Origin: Streptomyces lydicus
GTDB taxonomy: Bacteria; Actinomycetota; Actinomycetes; Streptomycetales; Streptomycetaceae
Length of the DNA: 64,000 bases
Direction of reading: 5' to 3'
Assembly: GCF_004125265.1 (NCBI RefSeq)
Contig: NZ_RDTE01000003.1
Location: forward strand, 868,001 to 932,000
In this document: piece by piece, positions 42,033 through 51,337 of the stretch
Numbering within the stretch: position 1 is the stretch's first letter
Layout: the number at the start of each line of letters is the position of its first letter
Notes under the pieces: generated by a model
What the model saw: the letters and a program-made list of their open reading frames with translations, nothing else
Told to the model about the DNA's origin: nothing
Databases searched by the model: none
Program-made: the position numbers and the translations under genes

Positions 42033-43304
42033 CTAAGGCTGCGGATCCCGCGCGTCGTAGCGGGCGAAGGCGCGGCGGCCGAGGCCCAGGCCGGTCACCA
42101 CCAGGACACAGGCCAGGCCGCCGCCGATCACCGCGGTGGCCGGGGAGGTCAGATCGGCCGTGGATCCGGCGAGGAAGTCGCCCAGCCGCGGCCCGCCGGC
42201 GACCACGACGATGAAGACGCCCTGGAGGCGGCCGCGCATCGCGTCCGGCGTCGCCGCCTGCAGCATGGTGCTGCGGAACACCATCGAGACGGTGTCCGCA
42301 CAACCGGCCACGGCCAGGAAGAACAGGCCGAGCCACAGCTGCCGGGAGAGGCCGAAGGAGGCGATGGCCGCGCCCCAGGCGGCCACCGCGATCAGGATGG
42401 CCAGGCCGTGCCGGCGGATCCCGCCGAGCCAGCCGGAGAACAGCCCGCCCAGTACGGCGCCCACCGCGGGCGCGGCGACCAGCAGGCCGACGGTCTTGGC
42501 GTCCCCGCCGAACCAGAGCACCGCGACCGCGGGAAACAGGGCGCGCGGCTGGGCGAGCACCATCGCGGCCAGGTCCGAGAAGAACGTCATCCGCAGATTC
42601 GGCCGGGTGGCGAGAAAGCGCAGGCCGTCCAGTACGGAGGCCCGGCGCCGCGGCCCCTCCCCCTCGGGCCGCATGGACGGCAGCCGCCACATCGCGTACA
42701 GCGAGCCGCTGAAGGCCACGACATCGATCAGATAGGCGGCCTGGTAACCCCACAGGCCGACGATGACGCCGCCCAGCATCGGCCCGCCCATCAGGCCGAG
42801 GTTGCTGGTCAGGGAGTTGAGGGCATTGGCGGCCGGCAGCTGTTCGGCGGGCAGCAGGCGCGGGATCATCGACGAGCGGGCCGGTGAGTTCATCGCGAAG
42901 CAGACGGCCTGGAAGGCGACGACGGTGTAGAGCAGCCAGACCCGGTGGTATCCGGCCAGGGCGGCGGTGGCCAGGATGAGGGACATCGCGGTGGCGCCCG
43001 CGGCGCTGTAGAGGCCCAGTTTGCGGCGGTCGACGGTATCGGCGATGGCGCCGCCGTACAGCCCGAAGACGACCAGGGGGACCAGGGAGCACAGACCCAC
43101 CAGGCCGACCGCGAAGGTGGAGTGGGTGAGGGTGTAGACCTGCAGGGAGACCGCGAGCGCGGTCATCTGCTGGCCCATCCAGGAGATGGTGTTGCCGCAC
43201 CACAGGCGGCGGTAGTCCGGGGAGAGGCGCAGCGGGGTGAGATCGGCGAATATCCGGGAGCGCAGGGGTATTTCGCTTTTTCCGGGAGTCGTTGTAGGGG
43301 CCAC
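42033..43304 (-). CDS. MFS exporter (EntS/MFS_3-like)
   Basis: The protein has 423 residues from GTG 43304. Twelve membrane segments are visible. It begins DLTPLRLSPDYRRLWCGNTI SWMGQQM, with GGAIADTVDRRKLGL in the loop between helices 2 and 3 and NALNSLTSNLGLMGGPMLGG in helix 5, all typical of the MFS_3 multidrug/enterobactin-exporter group. It likely extrudes a drug or siderophore-like compound; none is encoded nearby. It is convergent with the transposase relic and shows no obvious operon partner. Confidence 0.9.
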   Translation of the reverse strand: MAPTTTPGKSEIPLRSRIFADLTPLRLSPDYRRLWCGNTISWMGQQMTALAVSLQVYTLTHSTFAVGLVGLCSLVPLVVFGLYGGAIADTVDRRKLGLYSAAGATAMSLILATAALAGYHRVWLLYTVVAFQAVCFAMNSPARSSMIPRLLPAEQLPAANALNSLTSNLGLMGGPMLGGVIVGLWGYQAAYLIDVVAFSGSLYAMWRLPSMRPEGEGPRRRASVLDGLRFLATRPNLRMTFFSDLAAMVLAQPRALFPAVAVLWFGGDAKTVGLLVAAPAVGAVLGGLFSGWLGGIRRHGLAILIAVAAWGAAIASFGLSRQLWLGLFFLAVAGCADTVSMVFRSTMLQAATPDAMRGRLQGVFIVVVAGGPRLGDFLAGSTADLTSPATAVIGGGLACVLVVTGLGLGRRAFARYDARDPQP

Positions 43305-43412
43305 GCGGCGCAGTAAAGCACGTGGTGGGGGCCCGGTGGGCGGCGGGGCGGAAGTGGCGCCCGGGCGGATCGCCCCTTACCCGGCCGGTGTTCGGGACGC
43401 TCGGTGCGTACG

Positions 43413-43466
43413 GCCGTGGCGGGCTCGCTCTGCCGTGACGCCGTGGCGGGCTCGTTCCGCCGTGAC
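43413..43466. repeat. 27-bp direct repeat
   Basis: Two copies of gccgtggcgggctcg with tgccgtgac, period 27, lie between the MFS start and the amidohydrolase stop. No function is apparent. Confidence 0.55.
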
Positions 43467-43496
43467 GGACGCATCCGCCGCCCCGCCCCGGCCCGG

Positions 43497-44636
43497 TCAG
43501 CCCTCCGGAAGCCCGTACACCCTGCGGGCGTTGTCCGCGGCGATCAGCGCGCCGACCCGCCGGGCGTCCTCCTCGGACCACGCCCCGGAGGCCGTCCAGT
43601 CGCCGAGGACGGTCGCCAGCGCGGTCCGGAAGAGTGCGCTGCCGACGACATACAGCTCCGGCAGGCCGTAGGCGTCGGTGGAGAAGAGCAGTTTGCCGAA
43701 GGGCACGAGCTCCAGGAACTCGGCCAGTACGGCGGCGGCGCGCGGGCCGGTGTGGGTGAGCGTCAGCCCGATGTCGGCGTACACGTGCGGGAACACGGCA
43801 GCCAGGTAGGCGGCTTGGCGGTGGTACGGGTAGCAGTGCAGCAGCACGAGGTCCGTGCCGGTGTCGGCGGTGGACCGCGCCAGGTCGGTCAGCAGCGCCG
43901 GGTCGGCGTGGTCGAGCCGGAGGTCGGGGTCGCCGAAGCCGGTGTGCAGCTGGAGGGGGCGGCCGGTGGCGACGGCCAGCTGGACGAGATGGCGCAGCAG
44001 GACCGGGTCGGTGAGCCGGGGCGCGCCCGCGGCCAGCCAGGAGCGGGCGGCGGTGTGCACCGCGCCCGGGGCGGGCGGCGCGGGGTCCAGGGCGAGGCCG
44101 TGGCGGTAGGCGGCGACGGACTTGAAGGCGACGGCGGTGCCCGCGGCGTCCCGGACCGCACGGGCGAGGGTGTCGGTGAACTCCTCCGCGCCGCGGGCGC
44201 CGGCCGCGGTCCGCTCGGCCAGCGTCTCCAGCCGTACGACCTCGAAGCCGGCGCCGCCGCCGTCCCCGGCGGTCTCCGCCGGTCCCGTCAGGTCGCCGGG
44301 CAGCCCGGTGTCCAGGAGGTAGGCGCCGATGCCGGTGGCGCGCAGCAGACGGCGGCGGGTCTCGTCCGGGCCCAGTTCGGCGCGGCGGGCCAGGTAGCGG
44401 TCGGGCGGGCAGTGCGCCGGCAGGTCGAGCAGCGGCGGGCACCAGCGGCGTACCGCGAAACCGGCCTGGGTGTCGAAGAAGGTGGTGCCCGCGGCGGGCG
44501 GCCGGTCCGACTCGGTGAGAAAGGCGGCGAACGCCTCGGGGTCCGGGGCGTGCCGGAGCACTCCGTGGCAGTGGTGGTCCACCAGCGGCGGCAGGCCGTC
44601 GCCGGGGACGCTTCCCACCGCGTCCGCGGGCCTCAC
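43497..44636 (-). CDS. amidohydrolase (FluG N-terminal-like)
   Basis: The protein has 379 residues from GTG 44636, overlapping the glutamine synthetase stop as GTGA. The metal site starts with LVDHHCHGVL; further metal-type motifs are FKSVAAYRHG, QLHTGFGDPDLRLDH and VLLHCYPYHRQAAYLA, and LFSTDAYGLPELY supplies the late Asp. It is an amidohydrolase of the TIM-barrel type related to the N-terminal half of fungal FluG and plant NodGS. It should cleave an amide or C-N bond, perhaps in the gamma-glutamyl product or precursor of the coupled synthetase. Its exact substrate is unknown. Confidence 0.88.
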   Translation of the reverse strand: MRPADAVGSVPGDGLPPLVDHHCHGVLRHAPDPEAFAAFLTESDRPPAAGTTFFDTQAGFAVRRWCPPLLDLPAHCPPDRYLARRAELGPDETRRRLLRATGIGAYLLDTGLPGDLTGPAETAGDGGGAGFEVVRLETLAERTAAGARGAEEFTDTLARAVRDAAGTAVAFKSVAAYRHGLALDPAPPAPGAVHTAARSWLAAGAPRLTDPVLLRHLVQLAVATGRPLQLHTGFGDPDLRLDHADPALLTDLARSTADTGTDLVLLHCYPYHRQAAYLAAVFPHVYADIGLTLTHTGPRAAAVLAEFLELVPFGKLLFSTDAYGLPELYVVGSALFRTALATVLGDWTASGAWSEEDARRVGALIAADNARRVYGLPEG

Positions 44637-46030
44637 CAGCGCCAGCGGGTGGCGGCGGCGATCTCGTCGTCCTCGCTCCCGGCGAAGTGGGCCTCCTCCG
44701 CGCGCCGGACGGCAAGCACCGCGCCGTGCAGCACCTCGCCCATCGCCTCGAACAGCGGGGCCGACTTCTCCAGCCGGTCGGCCGCCTCGGTGACGGTGGC
44801 GGGCAGCCGGACGATGCCCCGCCGGGCGCGCTCGCGGACGCCGAGCACGCCCGGGTCCCCGGTCTGCGGTTCCGGCAGCCGGTCCCCGGACTCGATGCCG
44901 TGCAGTCCGGCGGCGATGACCGCGCCGACCGCGAGGTACGGGTTGGCGGCGGCGTCGAATGTCTTGATCTCGGCGTGGCCGCCGTCCGGGTCGTCGGGGG
45001 CGCCGGTGATCAGGCGCAGCGCCGCTTCCCGGTTCTCCACGCCCCAGCACTGGTAGACGCCCGCCCATTGGGAGGGCTGCAGCCGCAGATAGCTGGCGGG
45101 TGAGGGGCAGCCGACGGCGAGCAGGGCGGGCAGGGCGCCGAGGACGCCGCCGAGGAAGGCCGCCGCGTCCGGCGCCAGGCCCCACGGGGCGTCGGGGCTG
45201 CGGTGCAGGCTGGTGCCGTCGCGGTACAGGCCGAGGTGGAGGTGGCAGCCGTTGCCGACCGCTCCGGCGACGACCGACGGGGCGAAGGAGGCGCGCAGTC
45301 CGTGCCGGACGGAGACGGCGCGGATGGTCTCGCGGACCAGCACCACATCGTCGGCGGCGCGGACCGGGTCGCCGGGGGCGGTGGTGACCTCGAACTGGCC
45401 GGGGGCGTACTCGGGGTGGAGCTGGAGGACGTCGATGCCCTGGACGCTCAGCGCCTCGGTGACATCGCGGAGGTAGTCGGAGAGTTCGACGACCCGGGTC
45501 ATGCCGTACGCGGGGCCCGCGCAGGGGTAGTCGAGCACTTCGTCCGCGCCGGTGGCGGCCTGGTGCCCGGCGGGGGCGCGGGCGACCACCCACTCGGTTT
45601 CGAAGCCCATCCGCAGCTCCAGGCCGGCGGTGGCCGCGCGCTCCGTCATCCGCCGGGCGAACTGCCGCTGGCAGGCAGGGTGCGGCAGCCCGAGCTGGTC
45701 GTAGCGGTCGGCCGGCGCCCAGGCCCAGCCGGGCTGTGCGGCGAGCGTGGTGACCCGGTCGAGGTCGGGGAAGAGCCGCAGGTCGCCGTCGGGTCCGCCG
45801 AGGTGGTCGGAGGCGGTGATGGCGTCGTCGGAGGTGAACACGTCGAAGACGGGCGACATCCCGACTCCGCGCTCCGCCGCGGCCGCGAGCCGTTCGGCCG
45901 GCACGGTCTTGACGCGGGCGATACCCGCGTTGTCCACCCAGGTCAGCGCCACGTTCCGGACGCCTTCCGCGGAGAGACGTGCCGCCAACTGGCGGGCTTC
46001 CTGACGCTGTTGTGCAGCCCGCGATCCCAT
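44633..46030 (-). CDS. glutamine synthetase-like gamma-glutamyl ligase
   Basis: The protein has 465 residues. ATG 46030 has GAGG eight bases upstream. The N-terminal beta-grasp has VRNVALTWVDNAGIARVKTV. The catalytic barrel shows ELRMGFETEWVV (metal Glu), QLHPEYAPGQFEVTT, VVAGAVGNGCHLHLGL (metal His) and YQCWGVENREAALRL. The canonical adenylylation Tyr region of GlnA is absent. It belongs to the GlnA-like branch that ligates glutamate to amines such as polyamines or ethanolamine. It is coupled to an amidohydrolase; together they equal FluG. Polyamine or amine detoxification is a reasonable inference. Confidence 0.9.
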   Translation of the reverse strand: MGSRAAQQRQEARQLAARLSAEGVRNVALTWVDNAGIARVKTVPAERLAAAAERGVGMSPVFDVFTSDDAITASDHLGGPDGDLRLFPDLDRVTTLAAQPGWAWAPADRYDQLGLPHPACQRQFARRMTERAATAGLELRMGFETEWVVARAPAGHQAATGADEVLDYPCAGPAYGMTRVVELSDYLRDVTEALSVQGIDVLQLHPEYAPGQFEVTTAPGDPVRAADDVVLVRETIRAVSVRHGLRASFAPSVVAGAVGNGCHLHLGLYRDGTSLHRSPDAPWGLAPDAAAFLGGVLGALPALLAVGCPSPASYLRLQPSQWAGVYQCWGVENREAALRLITGAPDDPDGGHAEIKTFDAAANPYLAVGAVIAAGLHGIESGDRLPEPQTGDPGVLGVRERARRGIVRLPATVTEAADRLEKSAPLFEAMGEVLHGAVLAVRRAEEAHFAGSEDDEIAAATRWRW

Positions 46031-46123
46031 AGAGCCGTCCTCACTGACCGTGCCGATGCCTCGGCGCCCGTTCACGCTGTGTGCCCTTCGTGTCCTGCCC
46101 GGTGCGGTGCGACGCCTTCCCGG

Positions 46124-48187
46124 TCAGGAGCAGTTGAACTCGCACCATACGCACTTTCCGCTGCCGCGCGGTTCCACACCCCAGACATCGGCCAGGCGGT
46201 CCACGAGCAGCAGCCCGCGGCCTGAGACACCGGCCTCCCCCGGCTCGCGGCGCCGCGGCAGGCTGCTGGAGTGGTCCTCGACCTCCAGCCGCAGCAGTCG
46301 CCCGACGCTGTGCGGCATACGGATGTTGACCACGGCCTCGCCGTCGGTGTGCAGCAGCGCATTGGTGATCAGCTCGTCGGCGACCAGCTCGATCTCCTCG
46401 GCGCGCTCCGCCGCGCCCCAGGCGCGTACCGCGGCCCGGATCATGTGCCGGGCGGCGGACAGGCCTTCGGGGTCGGCGGGCGCGATGTGCTGGCGGAACC
46501 GACCGACGATGTCGTGTTCGGGGGCGCCGAGGCGGCGCAGCAGAAGCAGCGCCATATCGTCCTCGCCGGTCCGCTCGTCCGCCGACTCGCAGAGCCGGTC
46601 GGCGAGTTGCTGGACGTCCTGGGGGCCCTGGCGGACCTCGCGGGCCAGGTGGCGCATCCCGTCGTCGATATCGGTGCCGGGCTGTTCGACGATGCCGTCG
46701 GTGCACAGCAGCAGGGTGTCGCCGGGGGCGAGCAGGACGGTGGTGACCGGGTAGTCGAGCCGCCGGAATTCGGAGGCGATGCCGAGCGGCAGCCCGCCGG
46801 CCACCGGCAGCCTGCGGCAGATCCCTTCGGCGTGCCGCAGCAGCGGGTCGATATGGCCGGCCCGGACGATCCGGGCCGCGCCGGTGCTCAGATCCGCGTC
46901 GACGTAGGTGCAGGTCGCGAAGCGGTCGGTGTCGAGTTCGTTGAGGAAGGCGGAGGCGCGGGCCATGACGGTGGCCGGGGCGTGCCCTTCGGAGGCGTAG
47001 GCGCGCAGCACGATCCGCAGCTGGCCCATGAGCGCGGCGGCCTGGGTGTCGTGGCCCTGGACGTCGCCGATGACGGCGGCGACCCGGCCGTCGGGCAGCG
47101 GAATCACGTCGTACCAGTCGCCGCCGATGTCCCCGCCCATCCGGGCGGAGCGGTAGCGGACGGCGATCTGCGCACCGGGGACGCCGGGGATCCGGCGCGG
47201 CAGCATGGCCTGCTGGAGGCCGGCGGCGAGGTCGTGCTCCTGGTCGTAGAGCATGGCGCGGGCCAGGCTCTGCGCGATGCTGCTGCCGAGCGCCACCAGG
47301 ACGTTGCGCTCCTGGTCGCGGAAGTCGCTCTCCCGCTCGAAGAAGAGGCCGATCACACCGATCGGGCGGCCCTGTGCGATCAGCGGCAGGTAGGCCGCCG
47401 AGTGGACGTTGAGCGGTTCGACGGCCGGCCACAGCCGTGGGTAGTTGCGCCGGAATTCCGCACGGCTGCCCACATAGCGCGGGGTGAGGGTGCGGACCAC
47501 CTCGCTCATCGGGAATTCGTCCCCCACCCGGGTGTATTCGAGATCGGGCACAAAGCTGCCCGCCCTGCCCTCGGAAACCAGCCGGATGCGCCCCGCCTCC
47601 ACCAGACCGAGGATCACGTTCTCGGCACCCAGCCGGCTCAGCCCCTGCTCGTCGGCGAGCACGGCGATCACTTCGCCGACCGTTCTGGCGTGTGCCAGGG
47701 CGGCGGTGGTGCGCTCGACGACGCTGGTGTGCCGGCGGCGCTCCTCGTCGACGGCGAGCCGCTCGGCCGCATGGGTGTATTCGTGGCTGGCGTCGCGGAC
47801 CACTCCGATAATGCGTCGCGGCCTGCCGGTGCTGTCCCGGCGGATGCTGCCCTGGCTGTGGGTCCAGCGCAGCGCGCCGTCGCGCAGCCGGACCCGGAAG
47901 TAGGCGCCGTAGGAGTCGCTGCCGTCCTTGAGCGCCCGGGCGACCGAGGCGTCCAGGCGGGCCGCCTCATGGGCCGGGACGCGACAGCCGAGCGTGGCCG
48001 GACGGTCGTCGTACTCCTCCGGCAGCATGTCGAACACCTCGAGCGCGGGCGCGTCCAGGTGCATCAGCCCGCTGTCGAGGTCCCAGTCGAAGCCGCCCAT
48101 GCCGTTGAGGGCCAGGGTCAGGTCCGGGTGGGCGGGCCAGTCGTCCGGCACCGACACGGTGGGCCGCTTCGCTCCCCGGTCAGCCAT
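46124..48187 (-). CDS. second PAS-GAF-SpoIIE phosphatase with ATPase domain
   Basis: The protein has 687 residues from ATG 48187. The domain order matches the protein at 31248-33392: PAS (MGGFDWDLDSGLMHLD, WTHSQGSI), GAF with YLPLIAQGRPIGVIGLFFE, PP2C (GGDWYDVIPLPDG, VIGDVQGHDTQAA, CTDGIVEQPG, EDDMALLLL) and RsbW-like ATPase (DELITNALLHT, SGRGLLLVDRLADVWG). The two are close paralogues, matching in long blocks such as VGDVQGHDT and LRAYASEGH. A role in sigma-factor or anti-sigma partner switching is expected. No anti-sigma antagonist gene is adjacent; it stands upstream of the synthetase/amidohydrolase pair on the same strand with a 93-base gap. Confidence 0.93.
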   Translation of the reverse strand: MADRGAKRPTVSVPDDWPAHPDLTLALNGMGGFDWDLDSGLMHLDAPALEVFDMLPEEYDDRPATLGCRVPAHEAARLDASVARALKDGSDSYGAYFRVRLRDGALRWTHSQGSIRRDSTGRPRRIIGVVRDASHEYTHAAERLAVDEERRRHTSVVERTTAALAHARTVGEVIAVLADEQGLSRLGAENVILGLVEAGRIRLVSEGRAGSFVPDLEYTRVGDEFPMSEVVRTLTPRYVGSRAEFRRNYPRLWPAVEPLNVHSAAYLPLIAQGRPIGVIGLFFERESDFRDQERNVLVALGSSIAQSLARAMLYDQEHDLAAGLQQAMLPRRIPGVPGAQIAVRYRSARMGGDIGGDWYDVIPLPDGRVAAVIGDVQGHDTQAAALMGQLRIVLRAYASEGHAPATVMARASAFLNELDTDRFATCTYVDADLSTGAARIVRAGHIDPLLRHAEGICRRLPVAGGLPLGIASEFRRLDYPVTTVLLAPGDTLLLCTDGIVEQPGTDIDDGMRHLAREVRQGPQDVQQLADRLCESADERTGEDDMALLLLRRLGAPEHDIVGRFRQHIAPADPEGLSAARHMIRAAVRAWGAAERAEEIELVADELITNALLHTDGEAVVNIRMPHSVGRLLRLEVEDHSSSLPRRREPGEAGVSGRGLLLVDRLADVWGVEPRGSGKCVWCEFNCS

Positions 48188-48394
48188 GCCGTCACTTTGT
48201 CACATTCACCCGGATTGCGGCGGGTCCGGGCGTTTCGCTCGCCCTTCTCCCGACCGGGCCGCGCGCGAAACTGATTCGCTCATCAGGTTCCCCGCGGGCA
48301 CCTTCCTATGGACCGCTGGGAATCAGGGACTATCGCCACTTCCCCACCCCCCGACCATTGCGATGTTCTCAACGCGCTGTTACGGTCCCTGGCC

Positions 48395-49264
48395 ATGGAG
48401 GACGCCCCCGGAACCCGGATCACCGACGAGGGCGGCGATATCACGGACCGTGTCCGTGACGTGATCGCCCGGCTCGGCTGCAGCCACCGCGAATTCGCCC
48501 GCCGGATCGTGATGGACCCGTCGAAACTGTCCAGGTCACTGGGGGGCACCCGGCGTTTCACATTGGCCGAGATCGTCCGTATCGCCGACATCGGCGAGGT
48601 GGACACGGGCTGGCTGCTCGGCGCCCCCGAGCGGCCCTCGGCACCGCAGGACCGCGCGCCGGCGGCCGTGCCCGAAGGCGGCCGGCCGCTGCAGATCGTG
48701 CGGGAAACCGTCCGGCTGATCGCCGAGCACGGCTTCCACGGCGTACGGGTCGCCGATATCGCCGCCGCCTGCGGTACCAGCCCGGCGGCGGTGCACTACC
48801 ACTTCCCCGGCCGCGACGAACTCCTGGAAGCGGCCGCTCGCTGGTGCATGGACGAGGACACCGAACGCCGCGCCGCGGGCCTGGCCGCGGCCCCCGACGC
48901 CCGCGGCGAGCTGCTGCATCTGATCGCGCTGCAGACACCGCGCACCGAGCAGCAGCGCCGGCAGTGGCTGGTCTGGCTGGATCTGTGGGCCGAGGCCGCC
49001 CGCTCCACGGCCGTGGGGCGGCTGCACGAGCACTACTACCGGCAGTGGCGCACCACCGTCGCCGAGGTCGTACGCCGCGGCGTCGGCCAGGGCGTCTTCC
49101 GCGCCGTCGATCCGGAGTTCGCCGCGCTACGGCTGACCGCCCTGATCGACGGCCTGGCCACCCAGGTGCTCGCCACCGCGCCGGACAGCACCGGACCCGA
49201 CACGATGCACGCCGCGCTGCTCGCCTTCGTCGACAGCGAACTCACCGCCGCCCCCGTCGGCTGA
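48395..49264 (+). CDS. regulator with XRE-like and TetR helix-turn-helix domains
   Basis: The protein has 289 residues from ATG 48395. Residues 15-75 read as a lambda-repressor-type helix-turn-helix (DRVRDVIARLGCSHREFARR, then MDPSKLSRSLGGTRRF). After a short linker, residues 92-150 form a TetR DNA-binding domain (VRETVRLIAEHGFHGVRVAD, then IAAACGTSPAAVHYHFPGRD) with a normal TetR ligand domain to the end. Two DNA-binding domains in one chain are unusual. It lies directly upstream of, and on the same strand as, the carnitine-type operon, so it probably controls it. An upstream start at 48308 would add 29 residues including a TTA codon. Confidence 0.88.
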   Translation: MEDAPGTRITDEGGDITDRVRDVIARLGCSHREFARRIVMDPSKLSRSLGGTRRFTLAEIVRIADIGEVDTGWLLGAPERPSAPQDRAPAAVPEGGRPLQIVRETVRLIAEHGFHGVRVADIAAACGTSPAAVHYHFPGRDELLEAAARWCMDEDTERRAAGLAAAPDARGELLHLIALQTPRTEQQRRQWLVWLDLWAEAARSTAVGRLHEHYYRQWRTTVAEVVRRGVGQGVFRAVDPEFAALRLTALIDGLATQVLATAPDSTGPDTMHAALLAFVDSELTAAPVG

Positions 49265-49384
49265 GGGCGCCCCTCCCCCGCCGCGCCCCGCCACTCACCG
49301 GACCGAACCCTGGCGCTCCCAGCCGCCCCCCTGGACCGAACCCGAGGCACGACACGAGGCACGACACCCACCGAAGGGAACCCC

Positions 49385-50272
49385 GTGAACCACGAGGTCA
49401 TCATCACCTGCGCGCTCACCGGCGCCGGCGACACCGTCCACCGCTCCCCGCACGTCCCCGTGACGCCCGAGCAGATCGCCGCGTCGGCCGTCGAGGCGGC
49501 CTCCGCGGGCGCCGCTGTGGTGCACATCCACGTACGCGACCCCGAGTCCGGCGCCCCGTCGCGCGACCCGCGGCTGTACGCCGAGGTGGTCGAGCGGATC
49601 AAGGAGTCCGGCACCGATGTCGTCATCAACCTCACCGCCGGCATGGGCGGCGACCTGGTGATCGACCCAGAGCGGCCGCTGCGGCAGCTGCCCGGTACGG
49701 ACCTGGTGAGCGGCCTGGAGCGGCTGCCGCACGTCGAGGAACTGCTGCCCGACATCTGCACCCTGGACTGCGGCTCCCTCAACTTCGGCGACGGATCCAA
49801 CCTCTATGTCTCCACCCCCGACATGCTGCGGACGGGCGCCCGGCGCATCCAGGAGCTCGGGGTACGGCCCGAGTTGGAGATCTTCGACACCGGTCAGCTG
49901 TGGTTCGCCAAGCAGCTGCTGGCCGAGGGGCTGCTGGACGATCCGACGGTCTTCCAGCTGTGCATGGGCATCCCGTGGGGCGCGCCGGCCGACCCGGGCG
50001 TCCTGCAGTCGATGGTGAACCTGCTGCCCGAGGGCGCTCGCTGGGCGAGTTTCGCGCTGGGCCGTATGCAGATGCCGTGGGTCGCCCAGTCGATCCTCCT
50101 CGGCGGCCATGTGCGGGTCGGCCTGGAGGACAACCTCTACCTCAGCAAGGGCATCAAGGCCACCAACGGCCATCTCGTCGAACGCGCCGTCCAGATCACG
50201 GAGTTGCTGGGGGCCACGGTCGCCGGCCCCGACCGGGCACGTGCCCTCCTGGGTCTGAAGCCGCGCGGTTGA
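49385..50272 (+). CDS. BKACE, probable 3-dehydrocarnitine cleavage enzyme
   Basis: The protein has 295 residues from GTG 49385 with AAGGGA upstream. [12 protein letters not shown] carries the zinc-binding His pair, [15 protein letters not shown] and [20 protein letters not shown] follow, and [15 protein letters not shown] closes the site. Length matches the BKACE members that cleave 3-dehydrocarnitine with acetyl-CoA into betainyl-CoA and acetoacetate. That function is inferred from the two genes behind it, a 3-hydroxyacyl-CoA-type dehydrogenase and a hotdog thioesterase, the same trio known from carnitine-degrading bacteria. A second BKACE lies 10 kb upstream. Confidence 0.9.
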   Translation: MNHEVIITCALTGAGDTVHRSPHVPVTPEQIAASAVEAASAGAAVVHIHVRDPESGAPSRDPRLYAEVVERIKESGTDVVINLTAGMGGDLVIDPERPLRQLPGTDLVSGLERLPHVEELLPDICTLDCGSLNFGDGSNLYVSTPDMLRTGARRIQELGVRPELEIFDTGQLWFAKQLLAEGLLDDPTVFQLCMGIPWGAPADPGVLQSMVNLLPEGARWASFALGRMQMPWVAQSILLGGHVRVGLEDNLYLSKGIKATNGHLVERAVQITELLGATVAGPDRARALLGLKPRG

Positions 50273-50347
50273 GCCACCTCACCCTCGTTTCGCCTCCCCT
50301 CTCTCCTCGCCCTCCGTCCCCTCCTCTCCACCAGGAGTAGCTTCCCC

Positions 50348-51337
50348 ATGCCCGAAACCACCCCCGCACCCTGTGTTCCCTGCGCCCCCTGTGCCCCCGA
50401 GGACGTACGCCGTATCGCCTGTATCGGCGCCGGAGTGATCGGCGGCGGCTGGGTCGCCCACTTCCTCGCCCGTGGCTACGACGTCACCGCCTGGGACCCG
50501 GCCGACGACGCCGGGGAAAAGCTCCGCCGTCTGGTTGCCGCAGCCTGGCCCGCGCTGGACCAGATAGGCCTGGCCGACGGCGCCTCGCCGGACCGGCTGA
50601 CGCTCGCCCCCACTCTCGCCGAGGCGGTCGCCGACGCCGACTTCGTCCAGGAGAGCGCCCCCGAGAACCTGGAGTTGAAACGCTCCCTGCTCGCCGAGCT
50701 CGCCGCCGCGACCCGCCCGGGCGTGGTCATCGCCTCCTCCACCTCCGGCTACCCGATGACCGAGATGCAGACGGCGGCCGAGGACGCCGGCCGCCTGGTC
50801 GTCGGCCACCCCTTCAACCCGCCGTACCTCATCCCGCTGGTCGAGGTCGTCGGCGGCGAGCGGACCGACCGCGAGGCCGTCGCCTGGGCCTCGCGCTTCT
50901 ACGACCTGGCGGGCAAGTCCGTGATCACCATGGACCGCGAGCTGCCCGGCTTCATCGCCAACCGCCTCCAGGAAGCCCTCTGGCGCGAGGCGCTGCACAT
51001 GGTCGCGAACGGCGAGGCCTCGGTCGAGGACATCGATGCCTCGATCACCGAGGGCCCTGGGCTGCGCTGGGCGTTCATGGGCCCGTGCCTGACCTTCGCG
51101 CTGGCCGGCGGCGAGGGCGGGATGGCCCATATGCTCGACCACTTCGGCCCGTCCCTGAAGTCGCCGTGGACCCGGCTGGCGGCTCCCGAGCTGGACCGCG
51201 AGCTGCGCGACGCCATGGTCGACGGGTGCGCGGAGGCGGCGGGCGGCCGTACGTACGCGGACCTGGTCGCCGAGCGCGACCAGGGCGTCATCGACGTCCT
51301 GCGCGCCACGGGCCGGCTGGGGAGCACCCGCCGATGA
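50348..51337 (+). CDS. L-carnitine dehydrogenase-type 3-hydroxyacyl dehydrogenase
   Basis: The protein has 329 residues from ATG 50348. After a short CVPCAPCAPED repeat, the NAD site IACIGAGVIGGGWVAHFLAR opens the Rossmann domain. VQESAPENLELKRSLL, IASSTSGYPMTEMQ and VVGHPFNPPYLIPLVEVVGG (catalytic His) are typical of 3-hydroxyacyl-CoA dehydrogenases and of carnitine dehydrogenase, which uses the free acid. ELPGFIANRLQEALWREALH marks the C-terminal domain. It should oxidise carnitine to 3-dehydrocarnitine for the upstream BKACE. Its stop overlaps the thioesterase start (ATGA). Confidence 0.9.
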   Translation: MPETTPAPCVPCAPCAPEDVRRIACIGAGVIGGGWVAHFLARGYDVTAWDPADDAGEKLRRLVAAAWPALDQIGLADGASPDRLTLAPTLAEAVADADFVQESAPENLELKRSLLAELAAATRPGVVIASSTSGYPMTEMQTAAEDAGRLVVGHPFNPPYLIPLVEVVGGERTDREAVAWASRFYDLAGKSVITMDRELPGFIANRLQEALWREALHMVANGEASVEDIDASITEGPGLRWAFMGPCLTFALAGGEGGMAHMLDHFGPSLKSPWTRLAAPELDRELRDAMVDGCAEAAGGRTYADLVAERDQGVIDVLRATGRLGSTRR

